A DNA stretch of 25,421 nucleotides from JBEKIK01 sp050013075 (GTDB taxonomy: Bacteria; Planctomycetota; Planctomycetia; Pirellulales; Thermoguttaceae). The stretch is from positions 1 to 25,421 of the forward strand of contig JBEKFZ010000061.1 of NCBI GenBank assembly GCA_050013075.1, written 5' to 3'. Every line of letters starts with the position of its first letter. The stretch's first letter is position 1. The position numbers and the translations under genes were made by a program. The notes beneath the pieces are model-generated. The model did no database searches. It was given only the letters and a program-made list of their open reading frames with translations, and had not been told where the DNA came from. Of this stretch, positions 6,391 through 13,398 are shown in pieces.

Positions 6391-6627
6391 ATGAATGCAA
6401 TTCTGAATCGGCTGCATCGACTCAGCGATGATGAATTGCTGAGCGTGAGTGAGGCGATCGACGTGGAGTTGGAGCGACGCCTGGAACGCCAGGAGGAAAT
6501 TCCCGATTCCGCCAGGCGCCGGGCGGTGCAACGCCAGAAAAGTTATCGACACTCACTGGGATCGGCGGCATTGCCCGTGAAAATCGCGGGCATGAAAGAT
6601 TCGCGACGCCGTCGACTTGCGGCTTAA
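6391..6627 (+). CDS. Small Arg-rich protein, SARRRAV family, copy 2
   Basis: 78 residues, the same length as the paralogue at 5395-5631 and alignable throughout without gaps: DDELLSVSEAIDVELERR, EEIPDSARRRAV, SYRHS, and a tail RRRRLAA. A strong ribosome-binding site AAAGGAGG lies 7 bases before ATG 6391, the best in this series. The divergence between copies is mostly conservative, suggesting selection on an amphipathic N-terminal helix and a basic tail. The C-terminal Leu-Ala-Ala is identical to the end of the tmRNA tag, a ClpXP degron in other bacteria; whether it acts so here is not known. Function unknown. Confidence 0.8.
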   Translation: MNAILNRLHRLSDDELLSVSEAIDVELERRLERQEEIPDSARRRAVQRQKSYRHSLGSAALPVKIAGMKDSRRRRLAA

Positions 6628-6902
6628 GCAACTGAGGAAATTGCTGACGTGCCGGCGCCGCATGAAACGAGGGAGGGGTTTTATTGCCAGCCAACTTGGA
6701 AATCGAGCCCGCCTATCAGTCAAGGTTTATGGTTTGGATGAGTTGGTATATGCAATTATTCAGGATGTTATTTGTATTAGATCATGGCTGTTCGACCAAC
6801 TCATCCGGGACATTGACGGACCGACGCACTCGTATCCGGCGGCAAGGCATTAACTGGGATTTTTGAATGCTTGCAGGCAGTCTGAACATGAAAGGATTAA
6901 GC
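6628..6902. other. Spacer with weak ORFs only
   Basis: Two overlapping frames of 60-78 codons run through this stretch. One begins with TTG at 6684 behind a GGGAGGGG sequence and reads a plausible hydrophobic middle (MVWMSWYMQLFRMLFVLDHG), the other with ATG at 6617. Neither shows convincing protein-like composition, so neither is called. No repeat or terminator stands out. Confidence 0.35.
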
Positions 6903-7100
6903 ATGAACTACAATCTGCCAAAGATCGATAATAAATTTCCGCAACTTAGCATCATCGACGGACCGGAGATTGCATCTTCCGATGAAGTTCAAGTGGATCT
7001 GGAAGAAGAACGCAAACAGCTAAAGGAACAAGCGGAGGCGGAAGAATTTTGGGCGGGACGTAATCTGGCCGCGCGGAATTCCACACGTCGGGCGGCTTAA
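6903..7100 (+). CDS. Small acidic protein ending in TRRAA
   Basis: A 65-residue ORF. ATG 6903 is preferred, with AAAGGA 5-6 bases upstream; ATG 6888 would add five residues. The N-terminal part (NLPKIDNKFPQLSIIDGPEI) is followed by a very acidic helix (DEVQVDLEEERKQLKEQAEAEEFWAGRNLAARN) and the tail STRRAA. Unknown function. It resembles its neighbours in size, direction and the Arg-Arg-Ala-Ala ending, but not in the rest of its sequence. The leader 'ATGAAAGG...ATG' is arranged like that of the gene at 5736, where an in-frame upstream ATG also overlaps the Shine-Dalgarno. Confidence 0.7.
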   Translation: MNYNLPKIDNKFPQLSIIDGPEIASSDEVQVDLEEERKQLKEQAEAEEFWAGRNLAARNSTRRAA

Positions 7101-7271
7101 ACGCGGTGCTGAAAACAACAATGCCAAGAACTACAAACATGGAGGCAGCGCAGCGTGCCATCGGATTCCTTCGCTAATCAAATGGCGAATTCGACTCCGG
7201 ACTTTGAAATAACGATCCTAAATAGCACCTAACCATCAACCATAAACAGTTATTAAAGAAGAAGGCAGCGT

Positions 7272-7451
7272 ATGAAGTCTTGCGTGGCTCGCAACGAGCC
7301 GACCCGTGAAGCAAACGCCGTGGATGCTCTGGCTTTTGACTCACGTTTCCACTTATTCCAAAAAACTCCGCAACAATTGCAGAGATTTAACAATGAACCG
7401 AAACGTTTTGTTTCCGCGTTTTTGGCAACCGCTGTCGCGCTAGGTTCGTGA
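7272..7451 (+). CDS. 59-residue hypothetical ORF before the PEP-CTERM genes
   Basis: ATG 7272 to TGA 7451 with AGAAGAAGG about 6 bases upstream. The product starts MKSCVARNEPTREANAVDALAF and ends with a small hydrophobic stretch FVSAFLATAVALGS. No family recognised. The first codons contain a perfect inverted repeat GGCTCG-CAA-CGAGCC (7286-7300). It ends 31 bases upstream of the first PEP-CTERM gene and could be a leader peptide or a real small gene. The rest of the 7101-7482 gap holds only a 25-codon GTG-initiated frame at 7155-7232 behind GGAGG. Confidence 0.45.
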   Translation: MKSCVARNEPTREANAVDALAFDSRFHLFQKTPQQLQRFNNEPKRFVSAFLATAVALGS

Positions 7452-7482
7452 ACAGCCCTACCTTTTTACTGGAGAGACTCTA

Positions 7483-8142
7483 ATGAAACGCCCGACAGTG
7501 TTCCGTTCGTTCAACACGTCCAACTTTTTGTCCCGCCATCGTTCAGCACTGGCTGCTGCCCTGCTGTTGTTTTCGGCTGTCCTTCTGGCATCCGTATCCA
7601 ACGCCAAGGCGGACTTGATCACGTACAACCTCGTGCCCATCAGCGGTGCAGAGGGAACGCTAACCGGACAAATAAATTATTCGGGCCCGAACATCATCAT
7701 CACCGATCCCCCAATAATATCGGGTAGCCTTACTTTCACACCCAACGGTCAACCACCCATAACCTACGGCAACGAAACATTCGACAGTGTGTACTTTACC
7801 TCCTGGAACACCGGTGCGATCGAGTTCACCGACAATTCAATCGAAGTGAATCTAACAACGAGCGGCTTGGCGGAGGCAATAAACGCATACTCATTTGCAC
7901 ACTCATCAAACATCAGTGTGTCGTGGTGGTGGGCTTACTCTGAGTTGGGTGGTACTGAGTACGTAACACCGCCGTCTCCGTACTCTCCATTTTACGCCTC
8001 GACGACGTACGAGACGGACTCCTCGAACGGTTTTTCGATCGTCGCGACCGTCATCCCCGAACCCACCACCCTCACTCTGCTTGCTTCGTCACTTCTGGGA
8101 CTTGGGCTAGTTTATCTGCGGCGGCGCGGGGCGAAGGCTTGA
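7483..8142 (+). CDS. PEP-CTERM sorting-domain protein
   Basis: A 219-residue exported protein. The N-terminal signal peptide ends in ...SNAKA before DLITYNL. A beta-rich domain rich in Ser, Thr, Asn and Pro follows. The C-terminal exosortase signal has Pro-Glu-Pro at 192-194, a hydrophobic helix LTLLASSLLGLGLVYL and a basic end RRRGAKA. PEP-CTERM tails are recognised by exosortase, which cleaves near PEP during transfer to the cell surface or matrix; no exosortase is in this window. GGAGAG precedes ATG 7483. Both ends are closely related to the first half of the double protein at 9050 (start ADLITYN, PEP at the same residue numbers), indicating tandem duplication. The specific function of the middle domain is unknown. 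Confidence 0.9.
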   Translation: MKRPTVFRSFNTSNFLSRHRSALAAALLLFSAVLLASVSNAKADLITYNLVPISGAEGTLTGQINYSGPNIIITDPPIISGSLTFTPNGQPPITYGNETFDSVYFTSWNTGAIEFTDNSIEVNLTTSGLAEAINAYSFAHSSNISVSWWWAYSELGGTEYVTPPSPYSPFYASTTYETDSSNGFSIVATVIPEPTTLTLLASSLLGLGLVYLRRRGAKA

Positions 8143-8194
8143 AGACCTGGATAAGTAAATCGCATGAACAATTTTTTACATCAAAGGTGAAACA

Positions 8195-8932
8195 ATGATT
8201 TTTCCATTTCGATCGCGCCGCGTCTTGCCGCTGATTGGCATGTTCTCAAGCATGCTCATCCTGTTAATGCAGGATGCCAATCCAGTAAGAGGCGATTTCA
8301 TTTCGCCCAGCGGCTTAGCCAATGGCGCTGAGTATCGGTTGATTTTTGTTACGGCAGACGCCCGGAACGCCACAAGCGGTTCTATTGCGTATTACAATGA
8401 CTTTGTATCGGAGCAGGCCGGCCTGAACAAAGCTCTTCCTCCCGGCCTAACATGGCGCGCTATCGCCTCAACATCCGCGATAGACGCCAAGGTCAATGTC
8501 GGGACTGAAAGCGACATTCCCATCTACGATACGCAGGGCCGGCTCATCGCGGAAGAAACCTCCGATTTATGGAATGGCCTTGCCATTGAAAACGCAATCG
8601 ACTACGACCAGTTTGGGATGCCCGTGGACGACTCAATGGTCTGGACGGGATCCGATTGGAACGGAACGAGGATATATATTAATGGCTCATTGTACGGCCC
8701 ACTGGGATACAGCTCCGATTCCACCATCTTCGGATCTTTAGGATCCAAATACAAAAACAGAAAATGGCTGTACCGCGGGACGCTTGCGGACTCTTCCGAA
8801 GAACACGGTTTCTACGCCCTCAGCAGCACGATCACCGTGGCTATCGTCGTGCCGGAGCCGGGCACTTGGATATTGTTCGGCGTGGGCGGCCTTTGCATGG
8901 CGGCGTTTTCTCGGCTGCGGCGACGGAGATAA
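8195..8932 (+). CDS. PEP-CTERM protein with 'YRLIFVT' extracellular domain
   Basis: A 245-residue exported protein. AAAGGTGA lies upstream of ATG 8195. The signal peptide ends near NPVRGDF. The body begins NGAEYRLIFVTADARNATSGSIAYYNDFV and continues with W-x-AIAST, NVGT, IPIYD, SDLWNGL and VWTGSDWNG. This series of motifs recurs in PEP-CTERM proteins of planctomycetes, verrucomicrobia and proteobacteria and has no assigned activity. The C-terminal tail is VVPEPGTWILFGVGGLCMAAFSRLRRRR (PEP at 220-222). It lies 52 bases after one PEP-CTERM gene and 117 before the next on the same strand, so cotranscription is plausible. It is not a paralogue of its neighbours outside the tail. Confidence 0.9.
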   Translation: MIFPFRSRRVLPLIGMFSSMLILLMQDANPVRGDFISPSGLANGAEYRLIFVTADARNATSGSIAYYNDFVSEQAGLNKALPPGLTWRAIASTSAIDAKVNVGTESDIPIYDTQGRLIAEETSDLWNGLAIENAIDYDQFGMPVDDSMVWTGSDWNGTRIYINGSLYGPLGYSSDSTIFGSLGSKYKNRKWLYRGTLADSSEEHGFYALSSTITVAIVVPEPGTWILFGVGGLCMAAFSRLRRRR

Positions 8933-9049
8933 AAAACTACATAGATAAACAATTCTTGCAGACGCTTCGATATTTACTATTTAGATAACCACACACAATC
9001 CGGGTGATTTTGACCACACACATTTTTTTTACTTTAAGGGAGCTTTGGC

Positions 9050-10543
9050 ATGAAGATTTCAGCATCTTTAGCGATATTGTTTGCAGGCCGTCGTTCAGCA
9101 CTGGCTCTCGCCCACCTGTTGTTTTCGGCGGTCATCCTCGTAAATGCAACCACCGCCAGGGCGGACCTGATTACTTACAACATAATCAACCCCGGCGCCC
9201 AGACGGACACAAACGGGGGTTTGGACTCCATTGTGGGGAGTACCATTACTATCACTGGTAGCGGCTTCGCAGGCTACGGAGCAAACGACACAATCCCGAA
9301 CGCCGATATTACATTATTAGCGTACAGCGTAACGATACAGAATATGCTCAATGGTAATGTAGTTCCAGTGACGTTCACGGGGTCTGGTCCACTGGGCGAC
9401 TTCGCAGGTTCTGGTGGCTTACCCACCTTCACTGGATCGCAAATCTTCCTACACGATGCCTACCTGTCCCTAAACAAGGGGGGTGGCACTCTGTATTGGA
9501 GGTCCGACTCCGGCATCTTCTACGGTTTCGTGTCCCCGGTGATATATTTCAACAACACCGACCAGACCCAACTCAACGACGTCTTCGGCTCTGGCTCTGA
9601 CAATTGGCTCATCGGCCAAGTCCCCGAGCCCGCAACGCTTACGCTGCTGGGCTCGGCATTGCTGGGACTCGGGGTAGTTTATCTGCGGCGGCGTGCTCGT
9701 AAGATGCCTGAAATGCATCACGATTCCCTTAATTTCCGTCCTATTGCGAACTTATTAACCGCGGTGTTGTTTCTGGGCGCCTTATTGTTGGCCTTTGCGC
9801 CGGCATCGGCCGATTGGCCCGGTTCCGTGCCTAAGTGGACGCAATTGAATCCTGACACTTGCGGAGTCTCCAGCTATATCGACGAACACGTCGACAACGG
9901 GACTACTGCGGATGATTTTCTCTGTACATCGCCTTTGCCAATAACCGAAATCCGTTTCTGCGGCTATTGTTGGGATGATGCTAAAAATCAACCGATGGAT
10001 TATCCCGCTCAGTTCTATATTACCTTCTGGTCGGATGTGGGCCGAACTCTCAGTGACGAGAGCCACCCGGACAGTTTGTTGAAGGAGATATATGTCAATC
10101 CCGCACAATCTGATGACCCCAATAAAATAGGCTTTCAATTTTTAGGAAACCACAATTATATTATTAACCTTCCGGAACAAGATTGGTTTCCGCAGCTAGG
10201 CTCTCATGACAATCCAATCGTGTACTGGATTGGAATCCAAGGAGTAATGCCAAATAATGAAAATCCTGAGGAATTTATTTGGCTATTTCGGAATCGTAAT
10301 GATGAGACTCTGGGAGACGATGCCGTAAGTGCCGACGAGACCGGGGACTGGGGTCATTGGGGTTGGCAGTCTTCAGATTCTGTTTCTCCCGATTATTATT
10401 ATGGCGCCTTCCCGAGCGACTGGTGGAAATCGGCGGACATGGCATTTGAGCTATCGACGACGGTTCCCGAGCCTTCCGCGTTTGTCTTATTAGACATAGG
10501 CGTTTTTGCGGTGGCGTTCTATGGATGGCGGAGAAGAAAATAA
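9050..10543 (+). CDS. Double PEP-CTERM protein (two complete proteins in one frame)
   Basis: A 497-residue ORF that reads as two PEP-CTERM proteins joined head to tail. Part 1 (1-218) has a signal peptide (ending TTARA before DLITYN), a beta-rich domain and a full sorting tail with PEP at 192-194, TM LTLLGSALLGLGVVYL and RRRARK. It is the paralogue of the protein at 7483. Part 2 (219-497) starts at Met219/Met222 with a second signal peptide (ANLLTAVLFLGALLLAFAPASA, to residue 254). It continues with a domain resembling planctomycete DUF7901 (TADDFLC, PITEIRFCGYCWDD, FYITFWSDV, HPDSLLKE) and ends with a second tail, PEP at 473-475, TM and RRRK. There is no stop between them. The internal ATGs at 9704 and 9713 lack a good Shine-Dalgarno. 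AAGGGAG precedes ATG 9050. It is either a true fusion, a stop lost recently, or an assembly error. Confidence 0.85.
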   Translation: MKISASLAILFAGRRSALALAHLLFSAVILVNATTARADLITYNIINPGAQTDTNGGLDSIVGSTITITGSGFAGYGANDTIPNADITLLAYSVTIQNMLNGNVVPVTFTGSGPLGDFAGSGGLPTFTGSQIFLHDAYLSLNKGGGTLYWRSDSGIFYGFVSPVIYFNNTDQTQLNDVFGSGSDNWLIGQVPEPATLTLLGSALLGLGVVYLRRRARKMPEMHHDSLNFRPIANLLTAVLFLGALLLAFAPASADWPGSVPKWTQLNPDTCGVSSYIDEHVDNGTTADDFLCTSPLPITEIRFCGYCWDDAKNQPMDYPAQFYITFWSDVGRTLSDESHPDSLLKEIYVNPAQSDDPNKIGFQFLGNHNYIINLPEQDWFPQLGSHDNPIVYWIGIQGVMPNNENPEEFIWLFRNRNDETLGDDAVSADETGDWGHWGWQSSDSVSPDYYYGAFPSDWWKSADMAFELSTTVPEPSAFVLLDIGVFAVAFYGWRRRK

Positions 10544-10569
10544 TAATTCGCGCAAAAACCTTCTTTGCG

Positions 10570-10606
10570 TTGGGGTGGCAGTTTAAATGCCGCCCCAATT
10601 ATTTTT
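10570..10606 (+). terminator. Rho-independent terminator after the PEP-CTERM genes
   Basis: An 11-bp stem TTGGGGTGGCA (10570-10580) and TGCCGCCCCAA (10588-10598), with one G-T pair, a 7-base loop and the tail TTATTTTT. It lies 27 bases after the stop of the double PEP-CTERM gene. Confidence 0.88.
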
Positions 10607-10641
10607 AAAAAAAGTAGTCCGCACATTCCGTATGCGAGACC

Positions 10642-10658
10642 GGCACACGGAGTGTGCC
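10642..10658. repeat. Extragenic hairpin GGCACAC-GGA-GTGTGCC
   Basis: Perfect 7-bp inverted repeat with a 3-base loop in the convergent gap, next to the hemE stop codon. No T-run follows on the hemE strand, so it is listed as a dispersed repeat rather than a terminator. Confidence 0.55.
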
Positions 10659-10660
10659 GC

Positions 10661-11716
10661 CTATGTTTTCAGGCTTAGTTCGTGCACGGCGTCGATCAGG
10701 GCGATGGCGTTTTCCACCGGCGTTTGCGGCAGCACGCCGTGGCCGAGGTTGAAGATATGGCCGGCCCTTCCGGCGGCCTGTTCGAGAATTTCCCGCGCTT
10801 GGCGGCGAATCTCGGCGGGAGTGCTCAACAAAACCGCGGGATCAAGGTTGCCCTGAATGGCCGTGTCCAATCCGATCGCTTCCCAGGCATCGTCCAAGCG
10901 CATTCGCCAATCAACGCCGATCACGAGGTTTTTTCTGTTGCCGGCTGCCTTCTTAATATAGGGCAACAAGGCGGGATTGCCGGTATAAAAATAAATGATC
11001 GGCACTCCGGGCGGAATAGACGCAATCACGGCTTGGGTGTGCGGCAATACATAACGGCGATAATCGTCCACGCCCAGACAGCCAACCCAACTATCGAATA
11101 ATTGCACCAGTTGCACGCCGGCGGCGATCTGGGCATTCAGATACAGTCCCACGGCCCGGGCAAGACGGCTTAACATGGCGTTCCACGCGCCGATGTCGCC
11201 ATACATAAAAGTTTTAGTCCGGCTATAATCGCGGCTCGATCCGCCTTCAATTATATAAGCAGCCAAGGTAAAAGGCGCCCCGGCAAAACCAATAAGCGGC
11301 AATGACTCCGGCAGACCGGCGCGGGTCTTTCGCACTGCTTCCATCACAAACTGCAATGCTTCGATGTTTTCCAATTCCAGCAGTCGATCCGCCTCAGCGG
11401 GTGTTCGGATTGAATTAACAAGCAAAGGTCCTTCAGAAACGCGGAATTGGAGCTGAATTCCCATCGGTTCTAGAATCACGAGAAGGTCGGAAAAGAGGAT
11501 GGCGGCGTCGACTTTAAGCCGCTTTACCGCGGCCAGCATGATCTCGGCGCATAGATCGGGATTTTTACACAGTTGCAGGAAGGGCGTGTGGCGGCGGATC
11601 GACCGATATTCGGCCATGTATCGGCCGGCCTGACGCATTAGCCAGATGGGCGTGCGATCGGCATTCTCGCAGCGGGCGGCGCGCATCATCGGGCTGTCGT
11701 GCCAGGCAGGTCGCAT
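10661..11716 (-). CDS. hemE: Uroporphyrinogen decarboxylase
   Basis: HemE removes four carboxyl groups from uroporphyrinogen III to give coproporphyrinogen III, in cytoplasmic haem biosynthesis. The 351-residue product has the family's length. Motifs: PIWLMRQAGRYMAEYR at 23-38 (the MRQAGRY signature with the substrate-binding arginines), the essential aspartate in AILFSDLL (Asp77), FAGAPFTLAAY followed by IEGGSSRDY, LFDSWVGCLG, and a C-terminal FNLGHGVLPQTPVENAIAL. No other hem gene is nearby. The upstream gap (11717-11788) carries CAGGGTTCAGGG-type low-complexity repeats and no obvious promoter. The gene converges with the PEP-CTERM block and is separated from the upstream Cys-rich gene by a terminator. 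Confidence 0.97.
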   Translation of the reverse strand: MRPAWHDSPMMRAARCENADRTPIWLMRQAGRYMAEYRSIRRHTPFLQLCKNPDLCAEIMLAAVKRLKVDAAILFSDLLVILEPMGIQLQFRVSEGPLLVNSIRTPAEADRLLELENIEALQFVMEAVRKTRAGLPESLPLIGFAGAPFTLAAYIIEGGSSRDYSRTKTFMYGDIGAWNAMLSRLARAVGLYLNAQIAAGVQLVQLFDSWVGCLGVDDYRRYVLPHTQAVIASIPPGVPIIYFYTGNPALLPYIKKAAGNRKNLVIGVDWRMRLDDAWEAIGLDTAIQGNLDPAVLLSTPAEIRRQAREILEQAAGRAGHIFNLGHGVLPQTPVENAIALIDAVHELSLKT

Positions 11717-11788
11717 GGAATAGGCTTCAGGGTTCAGGGGGCAGGGATCAGGAGTCCTTAATTAACTACAGCCTATAGTCTACTACCT

Positions 11789-11830
11789 AAAAAAAACAGG
11801 TCTGCCCAAGATCAAGCTCGGACAGACCTG
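11789..11830 (-). terminator. Rho-independent terminator of the Cys-rich gene
   Basis: On the minus strand CAGGTCTG (11830-11823) pairs with CAGACCTG (11804-11797), with additional CC/GG and AG/CT pairing inside an 18-base centre. It is followed by eight T residues. It lies 33 bases after the stop codon of the gene at 11864. Confidence 0.9.
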
Positions 11831-11863
11831 CTGATTATACAGTTTTATATCGAATCGATCGCC

Positions 11864-12766
11864 TTAATTGCGAGCGACGATGCGGCCGGCTTGATACAAG
11901 CCGTGGTTAATCGAAGCCGAGGGATCGGCTTTTGGGGCTTTCGGCAACGGGGCCGGTTCACTGCCAGCCGGGGCCTTGGCCGGAGCGGTCTCGGGGGCAT
12001 TGGCCGGAGCCGCACCACCACAACCACAGCCGCAGGCTTGCTCGCAGCCAGCGGGTGCGCAGCACCCGGCTTTGCAGCAGCACTTGCAGCAGAACAGGCT
12101 ATCAAGCAGATCGTGTACCGGGCGGCAGCACTTCTTGCAGCACTTGGCTTCGCAGCAAGTCGGTTCGCAGCAGGCCGGCTTCTCACAGCAGGCTGGTGCA
12201 CAGCACGCCTTCTCGCAGCACTTCACTTTGCAGCAGCAAGCTTTTTCGCAGCAGCAAGGTTTCTCGCAGCAGCAAGGTTTTTTGCAGCAGCAGGGCTTTT
12301 CGCAGCAGCAAGGCTTTTCGCAGCAGCAAGGCTTTTTGCAGCAGCATGGTTTTTCGCAGCAGCAAGGCTTTTCGCAGCAGCAAGGCTTTTCGCAGCAGCA
12401 TGGTTTTTCGCAGCAGCAAGGCTTCTCGCAGCAGCATGGTTTTTCGCAGCAGCCGCACTTCTCGCAGCAGCCGCAATCAAATAGGTCTTTGATGCCCGCA
12501 AACAGGTCGCGGACCGGGGTGGCACAGCACTTCCCACAAGTCGGTTCGCAGCAAGCCGGCTTTGCACAGCAGCATGGCTTTGCACAGCAGGCAGGTTCCG
12601 GGCAGCAAGCCTTTTCACAGCAGGCAGCCTTGGCACAGGCATTGCACTCGCCGCAGCCACCGCAATTGTTCAGCCCTAAAAGGCGATCCAGAAGTTCGAG
12701 TCCGAACCCCTGGCTGCATAGGGCTACGCTCACCAGGAGCGCTCCAAAAATCGTCTTGCTTTTCAT
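11864..12766 (-). CDS. Secreted ultra-cysteine-rich repeat protein
   Basis: A 300-residue protein with about 85 cysteines, beginning with a clear signal peptide (MKSKTIFGALLVSVALCSQGFG). Segments in order: a CxxC-rich N-terminal part; a linker PVRDLFAGIKDLFDC; 12 tandem hexapeptides (E/K)K(P/A)CCC; a further Cys-rich part; a second related linker RPVHDLLDSLFCCKCCC; and a Cys-poor tail of Ala/Pro/Glu ending in VARN. The repeated PV-x-DL linkers suggest an ancestral duplication flanking the repeat. Composition suggests metal binding or dense disulfide cross-linking at the cell surface, perhaps a wall or crateriform-structure component; this is inference. AAAGGAG lies 10 bases before ATG 12766. 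It is transcribed alone, ending at a strong terminator. The plus-strand frames over it are codon-repeat artefacts. Confidence 0.88.
   Translation of the reverse strand: MKSKTIFGALLVSVALCSQGFGLELLDRLLGLNNCGGCGECNACAKAACCEKACCPEPACCAKPCCCAKPACCEPTCGKCCATPVRDLFAGIKDLFDCGCCEKCGCCEKPCCCEKPCCCEKPCCCEKPCCCEKPCCCEKPCCCKKPCCCEKPCCCEKPCCCKKPCCCEKPCCCEKACCCKVKCCEKACCAPACCEKPACCEPTCCEAKCCKKCCRPVHDLLDSLFCCKCCCKAGCCAPAGCEQACGCGCGGAAPANAPETAPAKAPAGSEPAPLPKAPKADPSASINHGLYQAGRIVARN
12230..12445 (-). repeat. 12 tandem 18-bp coding repeats
   Basis: Consecutive 18-bp units such as GAAAAACCATGCTGCTGC encode (E/K)K(P/A)CCC. Third-position variation (TGC constant, CCA/CCT/CCC-type and AAA/AAG alternation) and E to K changes distinguish units, so expansion is not entirely recent. 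Copy number is likely to vary between strains. Confidence 0.9.
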
Positions 12767-12854
12767 TGAGCAACAACTCCTTTACAATGAACTGAGGATG
12801 CTGAAATTCCTAACTAGCGACCTCTAACCGAAGCGTTTTCTTGCGTGACGCCTC

Positions 12855-12876
12855 ATGGCGGAATGGATTCCGCCAT
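12855..12876. repeat. Extragenic hairpin ATGGCGGAA-TGGA-TTCCGCCAT
   Basis: Perfect 9-bp inverted repeat with a 4-base loop, about 90 bases upstream of the Cys-rich gene start. It has the same style as the other dispersed hairpins of this window. Confidence 0.55.
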
Positions 12877-13348
12877 AAGTGAAAATCGACTCTTGTGTGT
12901 TAGGGAGGTTGTAGGCGGGAAGTTCGAGTCGAATCCCACAGTTCATACGGTGTACTGCGCCAGGGCCGTCGAGCCACTCCTTGGCCCGAGATACATACCC
13001 GATCCGGTTGCCTGACGCACCCTCAACGCGTGTCAACACGGCACGCGTGAATTGTCTTGGGTCAGAATACCGTATCGGCTGACCGAATAAGCGGCCTTGA
13101 GCGAACGCAACGTATTTCCAGCAAACGGTTTACTACTCCCATTGCGCAAAGATTTCCGCAGGCGAAAGGAAGGAAATATTTAACGGTTATTAGGGCTTTT
13201 TTTACCCTCTTTACTCCCTAATTTTTTTGATAATCAATAAACCTTATACAGCTTCTCTGTGTTACATTGATGAACATCGCAGGTTTAGCGATTTATTCAC
13301 GGATTATTAAAAAGCATATTGTTATATTATTGACGCGCTCTTCGCCCT

Positions 13349-13354
13349 TATAAT
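13349..13354 (+). promoter_or_regulatory. Possible -10 element (TATAAT) for the DUF2157 gene
   Basis: A consensus TATAAT 45 bases before ATG 13399, in an AT-rich stretch. TTGACG at 13330 is 13 bases upstream, too close for a normal -35, and no better hexamer exists at 17 bases. Confidence 0.35.
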
Positions 13355-13398
13355 TAGACTCGTTTATCCAGTTTCCTTTTTGAAAAGTGGTATTTCCC

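Larger units (their letters stand above)
12767..13398. other. 632-base divergent spacer
   Basis: Separates the Cys-rich gene (minus) from the DUF2157 gene (plus). It contains a perfect hairpin ATGGCGGAA-TGGA-TTCCGCCAT at 12855-12876 and AT-rich sequence after 13180. A minus-strand frame at 12824-13039 (GTG start, 71 codons, ending RRHARKRFG) crosses the hairpin and is not called. A TATAAT at 13349-13354 is the best -10 for the plus-strand gene, but its TTGACG is only 13 bases away. Confidence 0.5.

Noticed and set aside
6617..6866. Two overlapping small frames, one with TTG start behind GGGAGGGG
   Set aside because: Compositions are not convincing and the frames overlap each other and the end of a real gene.
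7285..7300. TGGCTCGCAACGAGCC as a sigma-54 site
   Set aside because: It has GG-N10-GC spacing, but it lacks the TTGC half and the A of GGCAC. It is better explained as a palindrome inside the small ORF.
12230..12445. CRISPR-like array
   Set aside because: The units are contiguous 18-bp coding repeats without spacers.
11891..12827. Long plus-strand frames of poly(SQQQGF) and FAAA type over the Cys-rich gene
   Set aside because: They are products of the 18-bp repeat read on the other strand. The minus strand has the signal peptide, Shine-Dalgarno and terminator.
12901..12945. tmRNA-like GGGATTCGAC on the minus strand
   Set aside because: Only this short string matches. No acceptor stem, tag-coding frame or CCA-flanked 3' part could be found around it.
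12824..13039. Minus-strand 71-codon frame ending RRHARKRFG
   Set aside because: It starts with GTG without a Shine-Dalgarno and runs through an extragenic hairpin, so it is most likely read-through of repeat sequence. A conserved-protein search could reverse this.
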